NCBI GenBank assembly: GCA_903929765.1
Contig: CAIYVX010000105.1
Coordinates: 57,334-121,333 of the forward strand
Direction of reading: 5' to 3'
From: an uncultured Planctomycetia bacterium
GTDB taxonomy: Bacteria > Planctomycetota > Phycisphaerae > FEN-1346 > JAACEH01
Length of the DNA stretch: 64,000 nucleotides
Shown here: positions 9,611 through 19,105 of the stretch, in pieces
Position numbering within the stretch: position 1 is the stretch's first letter
Layout of the letters: each line of letters starts with the position of its first letter
The notes under the pieces: model-generated
What the model saw: only the letters and a program-made list of their open reading frames with translations
Databases searched by the model: none
What the model was told of the DNA's origin: nothing
Made by a program: the position numbers and the translations under genes

Positions 9611-10560
9611 CACTCCAGCGCCAGCAACACGCCACCCGTCACCAATAAATTCACAATGGCCAGCGGCAGACAGACCCGCCAGCCCAGCGCCGTGACCTGG
9701 TCGAAGCGCGGTCGCGGCAGGGCAGCGCGCAGCACGATGAACCCGCAGACCACCACAGCCGTCTTCGCCACGAACCAGGCCACCGGCGGCAGCCACGGAC
9801 CCAGCCACCCGCCCAGGTAGAACGTCGTCACCAGCGCCGCAATCAGCGTAATGCCCACATATTCACCGACGAAAAACATCGCAAACTTCATCCCCGAATA
9901 TTCCGAGTGGTACCCCGCCACCAGTTCGTTCTCCGCCTCCGGCAGATCGAACGGCAGCCGCCGCGTCTCGGCCAGAGCGGCCACCAGAAAAATCGCCAGC
10001 CCCGCCGCCTGCGGCACGCAAAACCAGACCCACCGCTGCGCCTCGACGATTTCCGTCAGGTTGAACGATCCCGCCATCAGCACCACGCCCCCGAGGGCGA
10101 GGCCCATGAACACCTCGTAGCTGACCATCTGCGACGCCGCCCGCAGCGACCCGAGCAACGAATATTTATTGTTCGACGACCAACCCGCCAGGGCCACGCC
10201 GTAAACTCCCAGCGAAGAGAGGGCCAGGAACGCCAGCAGGCCGACGTTCAGGTCCGCAATCGCCAACCCCGGACCCGCCGCCACCACCGCGAACGTCGCC
10301 AGCGTCCCGCCGAGCACCAGCATCGGCGCCAGCACGAACACCGCCCGGTCGGCCTGCGGCGGAATCCAATCTTCTTTCAACATAATTTTAACCATGTCCG
10401 CCAGCGGTTGCACCAGGCCCAGCGGACCCACCCGGTTCGGCCCCAGCCGGTCCTGCAACAGGGCCAGCCCGCGCCGCTCCACCCAGATCAATAGCGCCGC
10501 CGCCGACAGCACGCCGATCAGCGTGCCCAAAATCAGGACGATGGTTCCCGCCGGACTCAT
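9610..10560 (-). CDS. nuoH: NADH-quinone oxidoreductase subunit H
   Basis: Eight-helix membrane subunit (316 aa) forming part of the quinone chamber of complex I. Family signatures: [29 protein letters not shown] near the N-terminus, [29 protein letters not shown] in the middle and the C-terminal RPRFDQ. The start codon lies 1 base after the nuoG stop, and the stop shares one base with the nuoI start. Confidence 0.96.
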   Translation of the reverse strand: MSPAGTIVLILGTLIGVLSAAALLIWVERRGLALLQDRLGPNRVGPLGLVQPLADMVKIMLKEDWIPPQADRAVFVLAPMLVLGGTLATFAVVAAGPGLAIADLNVGLLAFLALSSLGVYGVALAGWSSNNKYSLLGSLRAASQMVSYEVFMGLALGGVVLMAGSFNLTEIVEAQRWVWFCVPQAAGLAIFLVAALAETRRLPFDLPEAENELVAGYHSEYSGMKFAMFFVGEYVGITLIAALVTTFYLGGWLGPWLPPVAWFVAKTAVVVCGFIVLRAALPRPRFDQVTALGWRVCLPLAIVNLLVTGGVLLALE

Positions 10561-10561
10561 C

Positions 10562-13351
10562 TCAGGCCGCCCCTCCCTCGGTCCGCCCGATGGTCACGGC
10601 CTTGCCCCAGGCCGGCAACTCCATCGCGGCCAACTCGCCCAAGCCCGCCGGCAGCGTCGCCACGCCCGCCACGAGCGCCGGCCGCACCCGCGCCCGCAAC
10701 CGGTGCGCCGGACCGCCAGCAATTCGCAACTCAACCAGGTCGCCGTCCTTCGCCCCCAGCGCCGCCGCATCCTCCGGACTCAAGCCCAGATACGGCTCGG
10801 GCGACAGCTCCGCCACGCCGGGCGAGAGGACGCTCAACTCCTCCGACCCGAAGACGTGCCACGCCGCCGTCACCCACAACTCCCCCGCCCGCCGCACAAA
10901 CGCCGCCGGGGCCGTCGAAAAATATGGTTTCTCCCGCAACCCGGCCGCGTCGAACAACCGCTTTCCCGCATCGCCCCCGCGCGGCGGCCCGCCCACTTCC
11001 TGTTGATATTTATTAATTGCTTGATTCGAGTTCCACCCCGGCCGCCGATACCGCGCCACCAGCGCCGCCGGAGGAATCCCCGCGTACCCCTCCATCGAAA
11101 ACGCCAGCGCCGTGTCCGCGTCCGCCGGAACAGACCGCTCCTCCGCGCTCGCTTCGCCGGGCACCGCCGTCCGCCCGCTCTGCCGCTGCGCCTGCCGCGG
11201 AATCTTTTCCCCCGCCACCCGGAACCCCGCCCCCGGCGCCGCCTCCACCACACCCGCCAACTCCGGCATCGCCCGCACCATTGCCGCCACCACTTCGTCG
11301 AACCGTTCAGCTTCTTCTTGCCGTTGAAGCCCCCAGCTTTGCTGGGGGACACTACTTCTTTTTTCTTCGCCGTCGCTGTCAATTTTTAATTTTTCATTTT
11401 TAATTTTTAATTTTTGTTCAATCTCACCCAACCACCGCCAGCTTCCCCGCACCTCACCCTCCGGCTCGAACACCTGGAAGAACCGTTGGGCCCGCCCCTC
11501 GTTGTTCACCAGCGTCCCGTTGGTCTCCGCAAAAGTCGCCGCCGGCAACACCACCTCCGCCCGCGCCGTCGTCGCGTTCTCAATCGCGTCCAGCACGACC
11601 ACGTGCGGCGCACTGAGAATCGCCTCCACCGTCTCCGTCCCGGCGCGCCGCGTCAAATCGTTCTCCAGCACGATCACCGTCTCGGCAGCGCCGCTACGAA
11701 CCGCCTGTGCCGCCGCTTCCAGATCGCCCCCGCCCAGCAGCGCCGCGCCCAGGCTGTTGCACTCCGGCAGCACCAGCAGCAGCTTCGCTGGCACTCCGGC
11801 AGCGCACAGCGCCCAGGCCACGTTCGCCGCCGCCTGAATCACTTCCGCACTGCCGCCGGCCACCCCTGCGACCACCAACGGCCGCTGGGCGTTACGCAAC
11901 GTCTCCGCGATCAGCCCCGCCGCCTGCCGCCGCTCCGGCGGCAAATCCACCACGGGCGGCGCGTCGCCCTGCACGCCCCGCGCAATCGCAAATCCCAGCC
12001 GCGCCACCTCTTCCGGCGCCTCCCGGAACACCGTCGTCGCAATGTCGTCCAGCTTCGTCGCGTCCGCCGTGGCCACGAAAAACGGCCCCTTCTCCTTCTG
12101 CAGCGCCTCGCGCACCGCCGCATCGTGAAAGCGGTGAATGTTCAACTTCGTCGCTATCTCAATCGGCTGCGTCAGCACCGCCTGGCGCAACGACGCCGCC
12201 AGGAGCGGCGCCGTCTGCGTCACGTCCTCGCCCAGCAGCAGCACCGCGTCCGCGCAGGCCGCCTCATGCAAACTTGCCGCCCGCGCCGGTCCCTCCCGCA
12301 AAATCTCCAGCACCAGCGCCGCCAAAGCCTGCTCCTTCGCCGCCAGCCCGCTGTAAAAACATTCCGCCCCGACTAGCGCCCGCAAGGCAAAATTCGATTC
12401 CAGCGACGCCCGCGGCGACCCGATCCCGATCACCCGCCCGCCGCCCGCCAGTGCCGCCACATGAGCCACCGCCTCCGCCGCCGGGACTTCTTTCTGTTTC
12501 ACCCTCGCCCACCGCACGCGCCGCGCACTGTTCACAAACTCATACCCGAACCGTCCCCGGTCGCACAAGAAGTATCCGTTCACCTCCCCGTGAAACCGCG
12601 TCCTAATCCGCCGCAGCCGCCCGCCCCGCTCTCCCGGAATCGTGTTGCACCCCAGCGAACAATGCCCGCAGACCGACGGGGCCGTCTGCAAATCCCACGG
12701 CCGCGCGTAGTGCCGCTTGAAGGTCTTGTCCGTGAACACGCCCGTCGGGCAAATCTCGACCAGGTTGCCGCTCAACTCGTTTTCCAGTGGTCCGTCGTTG
12801 GCCCGACCGAAATAGACATGATTATGCCACTGAAATACGTCCAGGTCGCGCCCGCCCGCCGCATCCTGGTAGAACCGCACGCAACGGTAACAGGCGATGC
12901 AGCGGTTCATCTCGTGCTGCACGAACGGCCCCAGGTTCTGGCTCCGGTGCGTCCGCTTGGTGAACCGGTAGCGGCGGTAGGCGTGGCCCGTCATCACGGT
13001 CATGTCCTGGAGGTGGCACTCGCCGCCCTCGTCGCAGACCGGGCAGTCGTGCGGATGGTTGGTCATCAAAAGTTCAATCACCCCGGCCCGAAAAGCCCGC
13101 GCCTCCGGATCGTCAATCGAAATCCGAATCCCCTCCTCCGCCAGCGTCATGCACGACATCACGATCCGACCCTTCGTGTCGGCCTCGTCTTTGAACTGCT
13201 TGACCGCGCACTGCCGGCACGCTCCAACCGCGTGCATGGCCGGATGCCAGCAGAAATAGGGCAGATCGAACCCCAGCGTCAAACAGGCCTGCAACAGGTT
13301 CTGCCCGTCCGCCACCTCATAAGGAATATTCTCAATATATATCTTCGCCAT
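10562..13351 (-). CDS. nuoG: NADH-quinone oxidoreductase subunit G
   Basis: Large iron-sulfur subunit of the NADH-oxidising arm, 929 aa. N-terminal [2Fe-2S] ligands appear as FCWHPAMHAVGACRQCA, followed by HPHDCPVCDEGGECHLQD (His-Cys ligated cluster) and CIACYRCVRFYQDAAG, then a molybdopterin-oxidoreductase-like Fe-S domain (VCGHCSLGCN) and a long catalytically silent domain. Around residues 645-680 an in-frame, low-complexity stretch (KLKIKNEKLKI... to SVPQQSWGLQRQ) is encoded by a dispersed AT-rich repeat plus a hairpin (11330-11415). This is an insertion in a surface loop, not a family feature. The start is 135 bases from nuoF because two further repeats fill the gap. Confidence 0.95.
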   Translation of the reverse strand: MAKIYIENIPYEVADGQNLLQACLTLGFDLPYFCWHPAMHAVGACRQCAVKQFKDEADTKGRIVMSCMTLAEEGIRISIDDPEARAFRAGVIELLMTNHPHDCPVCDEGGECHLQDMTVMTGHAYRRYRFTKRTHRSQNLGPFVQHEMNRCIACYRCVRFYQDAAGGRDLDVFQWHNHVYFGRANDGPLENELSGNLVEICPTGVFTDKTFKRHYARPWDLQTAPSVCGHCSLGCNTIPGERGGRLRRIRTRFHGEVNGYFLCDRGRFGYEFVNSARRVRWARVKQKEVPAAEAVAHVAALAGGGRVIGIGSPRASLESNFALRALVGAECFYSGLAAKEQALAALVLEILREGPARAASLHEAACADAVLLLGEDVTQTAPLLAASLRQAVLTQPIEIATKLNIHRFHDAAVREALQKEKGPFFVATADATKLDDIATTVFREAPEEVARLGFAIARGVQGDAPPVVDLPPERRQAAGLIAETLRNAQRPLVVAGVAGGSAEVIQAAANVAWALCAAGVPAKLLLVLPECNSLGAALLGGGDLEAAAQAVRSGAAETVIVLENDLTRRAGTETVEAILSAPHVVVLDAIENATTARAEVVLPAATFAETNGTLVNNEGRAQRFFQVFEPEGEVRGSWRWLGEIEQKLKIKNEKLKIDSDGEEKRSSVPQQSWGLQRQEEAERFDEVVAAMVRAMPELAGVVEAAPGAGFRVAGEKIPRQAQRQSGRTAVPGEASAEERSVPADADTALAFSMEGYAGIPPAALVARYRRPGWNSNQAINKYQQEVGGPPRGGDAGKRLFDAAGLREKPYFSTAPAAFVRRAGELWVTAAWHVFGSEELSVLSPGVAELSPEPYLGLSPEDAAALGAKDGDLVELRIAGGPAHRLRARVRPALVAGVATLPAGLGELAAMELPAWGKAVTIGRTEGGAA
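11330..11415. repeat. composite repeat inserted in frame in nuoG
   Basis: A perfect hairpin, CCCCCAGC-TTT-GCTGGGGG (11330-11348), is followed by an AT-rich block at 11381-11415 made of ATTTTTAATTTTTCATTTTT-like units. The first 27 bases of the AT block are identical to 13454-13480. The insertion keeps the nuoG frame open. Confidence 0.7.
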
Positions 13352-13361
13352 CTTCTCTTGC

Positions 13362-13419
13362 CGTCATGTAGGGCGGTTGGTTGACAACCGCCACAGTAAA
13401 ATGCTGTTTTCCTATTGGT
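13362..13419. repeat. REP-like hairpin element, copy 2, nuoG-nuoF gap
   Basis: About 58 bp starting CGTCATGTAGGGCGG and ending CTGTTTTCCTATTGG, with a perfect stem GGCGGTTG-GTTGA-CAACCGCC. Same family as 4943-5001. It lies directly upstream of the nuoG start. Confidence 0.75.
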
Positions 13420-13453
13420 GTTGCTGCTTCTTTTGCTTCTTCTTCCTTCTTCC

Positions 13454-13480
13454 AATTTTTAATTTTTCATTTTTAATTTT
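13454..13480. repeat. AT-rich repeat in the nuoG-nuoF gap
   Basis: 27 bp identical to 11381-11407 within nuoG, again built from TTTTTAATT units. It lies next to a pyrimidine-rich TTCTTCTTCC tract, as does the nuoG copy. Confidence 0.65.
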
Positions 13481-13486
13481 GCATTC

Positions 13487-14773
13487 TCACTCCCCCGCCC
13501 GCCCATACCGACACCGCCCCTCCGCCACATGCCGCTCAAAATCCTCCCTGAACAACCGCAGCGCACTGGTCAGCGGCTCCATCGCTCCCGGGGCCAGAGC
13601 GCAGAACGTATTGCCCGGCGCCAGAAATTTCGTCTGCTCTTCCAGCAGGGCCAAATCCCCCGCCTCGCCTCGGCCTTCCTCAATCGCACGCAATGTCCGG
13701 GCCATCCACGGCAACCCGTCCCGGCACGGCGTGCACCACCCGCACGACTCGCGGGCGAAAAACGCCGTCAGATTCGCCACAAAACCCACCGGGCAGGTCC
13801 GGTCGTCCAGCACCACAATCGCCCCGGTGCCGAGCCGGCTCCCGGCTTGTTCCAGGCTCCCGAAATCCATCGCCGCATCCAGATGCACCGCCGTCAGAAA
13901 ATCCGTCGACGCCCCGCCCGGCAGAAACCCGCGCAGCGACCAGCCGTCGCGCATACCCCCCGCGTGCTCCTCGATAATCTCGCGGGCCGTCGTTCCCATC
14001 GGCAGTTCCCACAGCCCCGGCCGCCGCACGTGGCCGCTGGCCCCGTAGAGTTTCGTCCCGCCCTCGGCCCCGCGCCCCAGCCCCCGGAACCAGGCCGGCC
14101 CGCGCCCGACAATGTGCCGCACCCAGGCCATCGTCTCCACATTGTCCACAATCGTCGGCTTGCCCCACAAGCCCACCACCGGCGGGTGCGGCGGCTTGGC
14201 CCGCGGCGTCGGCCGCTTGCCTTCCAGGGCGTTCAGCAGCCCTTCCTCCTCGCCGCACATGTACCGCCCGGCGCTCACATGAAAATATATTTCAAGGCCA
14301 TAATCAGACCCCGCCACCTTCCGCCCGACATACCCCGCCGCCCGCGCTTCCGCCAGCGCCCGCCCGAGCCGCGCCGCCGCTGTCTGGTAGTCCCAACGCA
14401 CGAAAATATACGCGACCTCTGCCTCAATCGCATAAGCCGCGATGATCGTGCTTTCAATCAGCCCGTGCGGATCGCCCTCCAGCAAACGGCGGTCCTTGAA
14501 CGTCCCCGGCTCCATCTCGTCGCCGTTCACCACCAGGTACTTCGGCCGTGACTCTCCCGGTCCCGTCGGCACGAAGCCCCATTTTTTTCCCGTCGGAAAT
14601 CCCGCCCCGCCCCGGCCGCGCAAACCCGATTCTGCCACCGCCGCCCGCACCTCCGGCGGCGTCATCTTCCCGACGGCCTGCCGCAGGGCCGCATACCCGC
14701 CCGTCCGCTCGTACTCCGCCAGCGTGGGCGGTTCGCCCTCGGCCCGAATATGTTCCGTCAGCGGCCGTTCCAT
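13487..14773 (-). CDS. nuoF: NADH-quinone oxidoreductase subunit F
   Basis: NADH-binding, FMN-carrying subunit of complex I. I chose the ATG at 14773 (MERPLTEHIR), giving 428 aa; the track start at 14938 runs back into nuoE. The start shares a base with the nuoE stop (TGATG). Motifs: GLRGRGGAGFPTGKKW (FMN/NADH loop), GAYICGEE-like MCGEEEGLLNALEGKRP, and the [4Fe-4S] ligands ESCGWCTPCRDG with a later single Cys (GNTFCALA). All electron-input residues are intact. Confidence 0.96.
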   Translation of the reverse strand: MERPLTEHIRAEGEPPTLAEYERTGGYAALRQAVGKMTPPEVRAAVAESGLRGRGGAGFPTGKKWGFVPTGPGESRPKYLVVNGDEMEPGTFKDRRLLEGDPHGLIESTIIAAYAIEAEVAYIFVRWDYQTAAARLGRALAEARAAGYVGRKVAGSDYGLEIYFHVSAGRYMCGEEEGLLNALEGKRPTPRAKPPHPPVVGLWGKPTIVDNVETMAWVRHIVGRGPAWFRGLGRGAEGGTKLYGASGHVRRPGLWELPMGTTAREIIEEHAGGMRDGWSLRGFLPGGASTDFLTAVHLDAAMDFGSLEQAGSRLGTGAIVVLDDRTCPVGFVANLTAFFARESCGWCTPCRDGLPWMARTLRAIEEGRGEAGDLALLEEQTKFLAPGNTFCALAPGAMEPLTSALRLFREDFERHVAEGRCRYGRAGE

Positions 14774-15237
14774 CACTTCAAGCCTTCCAGAATCCGGTCC
14801 AGTTTCTCCACCGTCAGATCGCCATATAACACGCCGTCGATCATCAAGGCCGGCGCCCGGTCGCACGCCCCCAGGCACGCCGCCGGCAAGAGCGTCAGCC
14901 GCTCGTCCGCCGTCGTCTCGCCCAGAGCGACGCCCCACCGCGACCGCAAATGCTCCACCAGCCGCTCATAGCCCATCACCCAGCAACTCACGCTGTCGCA
15001 AAGCAAAATGACGTGCCGCCCCACCGGCCGCCGGAAGATCATCGTGTAGGCCGTGGCCAGACTTTCCAGTTCCGTCGCCGTCACGCCCAGCGCCTCCGCC
15101 ACGTCCGCCAGGGCCTCGTCCGAGACCCAGCCCCGATGCGCCTGCACCACCTTCAACGCCTCCGGCCCCGCCGCCCGCCGGTGCAGGTAGCACGCCGCAT
15201 GAACCTCGATCTCCGCTCGTTCCTGTTCCGTCAGCAT
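14773..15237 (-). CDS. nuoE: NADH-quinone oxidoreductase subunit E ([2Fe-2S])
   Basis: Thioredoxin-fold [2Fe-2S] subunit of the NADH module, 154 aa. Cluster ligands follow the C-x4-C...C-x3-C pattern: CDSVSC and CLGAC. The N-terminal helical domain has AHRGWVSDEALADVAEALGV, typical of the family. It lies 12 bases after nuoCD and is coupled to nuoF by a one-base overlap. Confidence 0.95.
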   Translation of the reverse strand: MLTEQERAEIEVHAACYLHRRAAGPEALKVVQAHRGWVSDEALADVAEALGVTATELESLATAYTMIFRRPVGRHVILLCDSVSCWVMGYERLVEHLRSRWGVALGETTADERLTLLPAACLGACDRAPALMIDGVLYGDLTVEKLDRILEGLK

Positions 15238-15249
15238 GTCGCCTTCCGT

Positions 15250-16998
15250 TCACCGATCCACGTCCGCCAGCACATAATCCAGACTTCCCAGAATCGCAAT
15301 CAAATCCGCCACCGTCTGTCCCCGGCACAGCGCCGGCACGGCCTGCAAATGGGCGAACGAGGGCGTCCGAATCCGCGTCCGGTACGACATCGTGTTCCCG
15401 TCGCTCACCAGGTAATAGCCGTTGTTCCCCTTCGCCCCTTCCGAGGCGACAAACGCCTCGCCCGGCGGAATCACCGGACCCCAACTCACGCCGAGGAAGT
15501 GCGTAATCAGCGTCTCAATATCCTGCCGCGTCCGGGCCTTGCGCGGCGGCGTCGCCAGGGGATGATCCGACATGTATTCACCCGCCGGCATGTTCTTCAG
15601 ACACTGCTCCACGATCCGCAGGCTCTGGCGAATCTCCGCCACGCGGACCTCGGCCCGGGCGTAGCAATCGCCGCCCGTCGCCGTGGGCACCTCGAACTCG
15701 AAATTCTCATACCCGCCATACGGCTGTTTCCGCCGGAAATCCCACTCCAACCCGCAGGCTCGCAGGTTCGGCCCCGTCATCCCCCACGCCACCGCCTCCG
15801 CCGCCATCAGCTGCCCCACCCCGCAAGTCCGCCGCTTCACAATCATGCTCTTCATCACCAGCGTCTCGTACTCCGCCAGCCGCGCCGGCAGGTAATCGAG
15901 AAAATCCCGGACCAGGCCATCCCAGCCGCGCGGCAAATCCGCCGCCACGCCGCCGATCCGAAACCACCCCGGATGCATCCGCCCGCCCGTCACCGCCTCC
16001 ACGATCTCCAGCAACTTCTCCCGATCCGTAAACATATAAAATACCGGCGACATCGCCCCCAGGTCCGCCGCAAACGTCCCGTACCAGACCAGGTGGCTGG
16101 CGATCCGAGACAACTCCGCCATCATCACCCGAATCACCATCGCCCGCGGGGGCACGGCGATCCCCGCCAGCTTCTCCACCGCCAGAACGTAGGGAAACTC
16201 GTTCAGCACGCCGCCCAGGTAATCGATCCGGTCCGTGTAGGGAATGTAGCTGTGCCAGGACTGCCGCTCCCCCATCTTCTCCGCCCCGCGATGGTGGTAC
16301 CCGATGTCCGCCGCCGAAGCCACGATCTCCTCGCCCTCCAGTTGCAGCACCATCCGCAGCAGCCCGTGCGTTCCCGGATGGTGCGGCCCCAGGTTCAGAA
16401 TCTGCACCTCCCGCCCCGGACCACCCGAATCCAAACCCCACTCCTCCGGCCGCACCTCCAGCGCCGCCGCCTGCGCCGCCTCGGCCTCGGCCGACAGGTG
16501 GAATTCCGGCAGTTCCGTGGCCCGCGCCGGATGATCCTTGCGCAGCGGATGTCCCGTCCACCACGGCGGCATGAGAATCCGCCGCAAGTTCGGATGGCCC
16601 GCTACGCGAATTCCGAACATGTCCCACAGTTCCCGCTCGTACCAGTTCGCCGCCGGCCAGAGGCCCGTCACCGTCGGGATTTCCGGCTGCTCGCCCCCCA
16701 CCGCAACCTTCACCCGCACATATTCATTCCGCTCAAACGAATAGAGTTGATACACAACCGTAAAATCGCTCACCCCGTCCGCCCGATGTTCCCGCACCCG
16801 CTCGTCAATCGCCGTCAGGTCATAGAGCATCGCGTACGGCCCGGTGGCCGCGTTTTTCAGATACCCCAGCACCTCGCCCACCCGCCCGGCCGGCGTCCAG
16901 AACGTCGCCACGCCGTCGCGCGGCGTTTCCCGTGCCGCCACGGCGGCGCTGCCGAGCCGCGCCTCGACCTCCTGGATGATGTCCGTGCGGCCATTCAT
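15250..16998 (-). CDS. nuoCD: fused NADH-quinone oxidoreductase subunit C/D
   Basis: 582 aa. The first 180 residues are the 30-kDa NuoC domain ([25 protein letters not shown]) and the rest is the 49-kDa NuoD domain ([56 protein letters not shown]) that lines the quinone pocket, ending with the [16 protein letters not shown] signature. Fusion of C and D occurs in several lineages. The nuoB stop is one base upstream of the ATG. Confidence 0.96.
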   Translation of the reverse strand: MNGRTDIIQEVEARLGSAAVAARETPRDGVATFWTPAGRVGEVLGYLKNAATGPYAMLYDLTAIDERVREHRADGVSDFTVVYQLYSFERNEYVRVKVAVGGEQPEIPTVTGLWPAANWYERELWDMFGIRVAGHPNLRRILMPPWWTGHPLRKDHPARATELPEFHLSAEAEAAQAAALEVRPEEWGLDSGGPGREVQILNLGPHHPGTHGLLRMVLQLEGEEIVASAADIGYHHRGAEKMGERQSWHSYIPYTDRIDYLGGVLNEFPYVLAVEKLAGIAVPPRAMVIRVMMAELSRIASHLVWYGTFAADLGAMSPVFYMFTDREKLLEIVEAVTGGRMHPGWFRIGGVAADLPRGWDGLVRDFLDYLPARLAEYETLVMKSMIVKRRTCGVGQLMAAEAVAWGMTGPNLRACGLEWDFRRKQPYGGYENFEFEVPTATGGDCYARAEVRVAEIRQSLRIVEQCLKNMPAGEYMSDHPLATPPRKARTRQDIETLITHFLGVSWGPVIPPGEAFVASEGAKGNNGYYLVSDGNTMSYRTRIRTPSFAHLQAVPALCRGQTVADLIAILGSLDYVLADVDR

Positions 16999-16999
16999 G

Positions 17000-17632
17000 C
17001 TAAACCTGATCCCCCGGCGTCAACTCCCGCACCGCCATCCGCTGCGCCCGCTTCATCTCTTTTATCGACGGCCGATCCGCCCGCACCACTCCTTGCGGCC
17101 CCGCCACCCATGAGAGCGGCCGCCGCTCTTTCCCCACCGCCTCCCGCAGAAGCAGCAGGCCTTCCATGAACGCCGTCGGACTCGGCGGGCAACCCGGCAC
17201 ATACAGGTCCACCGGCAGAATCCGATCCACGCCTTGCATCACGCTGTAAATGTCATACATCCCCCCCGAATTCGCGCACGACCCCATCGAAATCACCCAG
17301 CGCGGCTCCATCATCTGCTCGTACAATTGCCGCATCACCGGCGCCATCTTCAGGAACGGCGTCCCGGCAATGACCATCAAATCCGCCTCGCGCGGCGAGC
17401 CGCGAATCACCTCCGACCCGAACCGGGCGATGTCGTACTTGGGCGTCAACGCCGTCGCCATCTCCACATAGCAGCACGACAGCCCGAAGTTGAACGGCCA
17501 GACCGAGTTCTTCCGCGCCCAGGCCGCCAACTCTTCCAGCCGCGCCAGCAGAAAGCATCCCCCGCCGGGGTTATTGTTGTTCGTAGGGGCAGAGTTTATC
17601 TCTGCCCTGTCGTTGCCGTGTCTACTGTTCAT
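17000..17632 (-). CDS. nuoB: NADH-quinone oxidoreductase subunit B
   Basis: Subunit carrying the N2 [4Fe-4S] cluster next to the quinone site. The conserved Cys pair is seen in [11 protein letters not shown], with further ligands in [11 protein letters not shown] and VPGCPPSP. Two starts are possible: ATG 17650 or ATG 17632. I prefer 17632 (MNSRHGND, 210 aa) because GGAG sits 6 bases before it; both overlap the nuoA end. The first 25 residues are not family-like and are encoded partly by a hairpin repeat (17587-17607). The conserved protein begins near [13 protein letters not shown]. Confidence 0.94.
   Translation of the reverse strand: MNSRHGNDRAEINSAPTNNNNPGGGCFLLARLEELAAWARKNSVWPFNFGLSCCYVEMATALTPKYDIARFGSEVIRGSPREADLMVIAGTPFLKMAPVMRQLYEQMMEPRWVISMGSCANSGGMYDIYSVMQGVDRILPVDLYVPGCPPSPTAFMEGLLLLREAVGKERRPLSWVAGPQGVVRADRPSIKEMKRAQRMAVRELTPGDQV
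17587..17607. repeat. hairpin repeat in the nuoB N-terminus
   Basis: Perfect inverted repeat GGGCAGAG-TTTAT-CTCTGCCC within TAGGGGCAGAG... sequence. It encodes part of the non-conserved NuoB leader ([10 protein letters not shown]). It looks like a dispersed palindrome, but no second copy is seen in this window. Confidence 0.55.
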
Positions 17633-18041
17633 CTGTATCTCCGCTCTCATGTTCGCCGCGTCCGCCGATCACCTTCAGCGCACCCACCCGCCACAAATAA
17701 AAGAGCCCCGCGCCCATCACTCCGGCAAACACCACGATTTCCACGTACCCCGCCCAGCCCGCCTGCCGAAACGCCCCGGCCCAGACCAGGAGAAAGACCG
17801 CCTCCACGTCGAAGATCACGAACAGCGCCGCCACCAGGTAGAAATTGACCGGCAGCGGCCGCCGCGCCGTCCCCGTCGGCACGATGCCCGATTCGTAGGG
17901 CAGCCCCGTGGCCCGCTCCCGGTGCCGCTCGCCTAATAGATATGATATTGTGACAATGGCTAATACCGTCGCCGCGACCAACCCGGCATAAACGGCCAGC
18001 GGCCAGAGTTCCGTTGTCTTCTCGGCGGTCTGCGTGTCCAC
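17622..18041 (-). CDS. nuoA: NADH-quinone oxidoreductase subunit A
   Basis: Three-helix membrane subunit of complex I, 139 aa. Family signature: [12 protein letters not shown] followed by [29 protein letters not shown]. First gene of the operon. The start is a GTG at 18041, preceded by GGGGAG. The stop lies inside the nuoB start region. No convincing promoter can be picked out in the 45 bases up to the Fis-like remnant, so the transcription start may lie within or beyond it. Confidence 0.95.
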   Translation of the reverse strand: MDTQTAEKTTELWPLAVYAGLVAATVLAIVTISYLLGERHRERATGLPYESGIVPTGTARRPLPVNFYLVAALFVIFDVEAVFLLVWAGAFRQAGWAGYVEIVVFAGVMGAGLFYLWRVGALKVIGGRGEHESGDTDEQ

Positions 18042-18085
18042 GGTGACTCCCCGTCCGCCGCCCCGACCGGCGGCTCCGCTTCATC

Positions 18086-18247
18086 CTACACCAACCGCCG
18101 TCCCGGCGAAATCCCCTTCCCCTGGTGAATAGTCACCGATTCGGACTGGTGGTCGCGGAGCTTGTTGCGTAAGGTGTTGCGGTGCAGACCCAGGAGGTCG
18201 GCGGCGGCAACCGGTTTGCTCGGGTGCAGCTCAATCGGATTCTCAAC
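18086..18247 (-). pseudogene. C-terminal remnant of a Fis-type HTH regulator
   Basis: The - strand frame reads ENPIELHPSKPVAAADLLGLHRNTLRNKLRDHQ and ends at a TAG (18086-18088). AADLLGLHRNTLRNKL is the helix-turn-helix end of Fis and of NtrC-type activators. Upstream the frame runs about 18 codons to a stop near 18300 with no usable start codon and no receiver or AAA+ sequence. It therefore looks like a truncated 3' end of a larger regulator gene. It lies 45 bases before nuoA in the same direction. Confidence 0.6.
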
Positions 18248-18306
18248 GGCGTGGCGTGGCCGTAATGGCAGAAAAGGACCGTCTCCGCGCGCCCACGATC
18301 ATCTCC

Positions 18307-19050
18307 TCAGCTCACCTCGACCTGCGCCGCCGGATCGAACGGATTGGTCCGCATCGCCAGCGAGTACAGATAGGGATAATGACGCTTCAGGTGCTGCATG
18401 TAGTCGAGCCACTGGACCATCAGCAGGCCGTAGGCCCGGCGCATGTCTCCCCGCAAATGGTCGAGGTCCGCGTCCGTGAGCCGGCTCAGATCGCGCCGCG
18501 CCGCCAGTTCCTCGGTCAGGTGAAAAACCGCCCACAACAGGTCGGTGAATTGCTCATGTTCCATCAGACTAGGATTCTCCAGCAGGCGCAGCAGGAACTC
18601 GCGGCGAGCCAGGAGAAAGTCCCGCAAGGGCGGCAACTCCGCCCCGGTGCAGCACAAAGCCGGCACATAGGTGCGCAACCCGCGATGAACGGACAGGAAC
18701 TGCCGATCCGACCACTCCGTCGACAGCACAAGTATTGCCCGAACCTCGGCAACTTTGCCATCATAAGCAGAGAAGACGGCCAGCAGTCGCGTCCCGACCT
18801 CGCTGTAAAAGGCCCCGATAACCATGTTCAGCCTGGCGAGCTTCGACCGCTTTTCGCGCATCGTCAGCAGGCGGTGCAGTACGACCGTCACCAGCAACAC
18901 CTCCAACGGCAGGAAGGCCACGTCCAGCAACAGGTAAAAGCCCACGTCGTGCGAATTGTGAAACACGGCAATGTGTATGGCGATCAGGCCCAGGGACAAG
19001 AACACCAACGTCAATCCCAGCAGTATCGGCCAGCGATAACGTTTCCACAT
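18307..19050 (-). CDS. membrane-anchored protein of unknown function
   Basis: 247 aa from the ATG at 19050 (MWKRYRWPILLGLTL), chosen because AGGAG lies 7 bases upstream; the longer track start overlaps the lipocalin gene. Two hydrophobic spans (about residues 8-26 and 35-57) are followed by a largely helical soluble domain rich in Arg/Leu/Glu (about 60-247) with no motif I recognise. The two-helix anchor followed by MREKRSKLARLNMVIGAFYSEVG suggests a cytoplasmic C-terminal domain. It follows the lipocalin gene by 55 bases and may be co-transcribed with the rubrerythrin set. Function unknown. Confidence 0.7.
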   Translation of the reverse strand: MWKRYRWPILLGLTLVFLSLGLIAIHIAVFHNSHDVGFYLLLDVAFLPLEVLLVTVVLHRLLTMREKRSKLARLNMVIGAFYSEVGTRLLAVFSAYDGKVAEVRAILVLSTEWSDRQFLSVHRGLRTYVPALCCTGAELPPLRDFLLARREFLLRLLENPSLMEHEQFTDLLWAVFHLTEELAARRDLSRLTDADLDHLRGDMRRAYGLLMVQWLDYMQHLKRHYPYLYSLAMRTNPFDPAAQVEVS

Positions 19051-19105
19051 CAGCAGGCTCCTTCGTGCGGGTACAGATCCTCTGGATGGTCGGGCGCTGC
19101 CCCTT

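Noticed and set aside
14950-17169. 739-aa + strand ORF across nuoE, nuoCD and nuoB
   Set aside because: Arg/His/Pro-rich shadow frame opposite conserved complex I genes.
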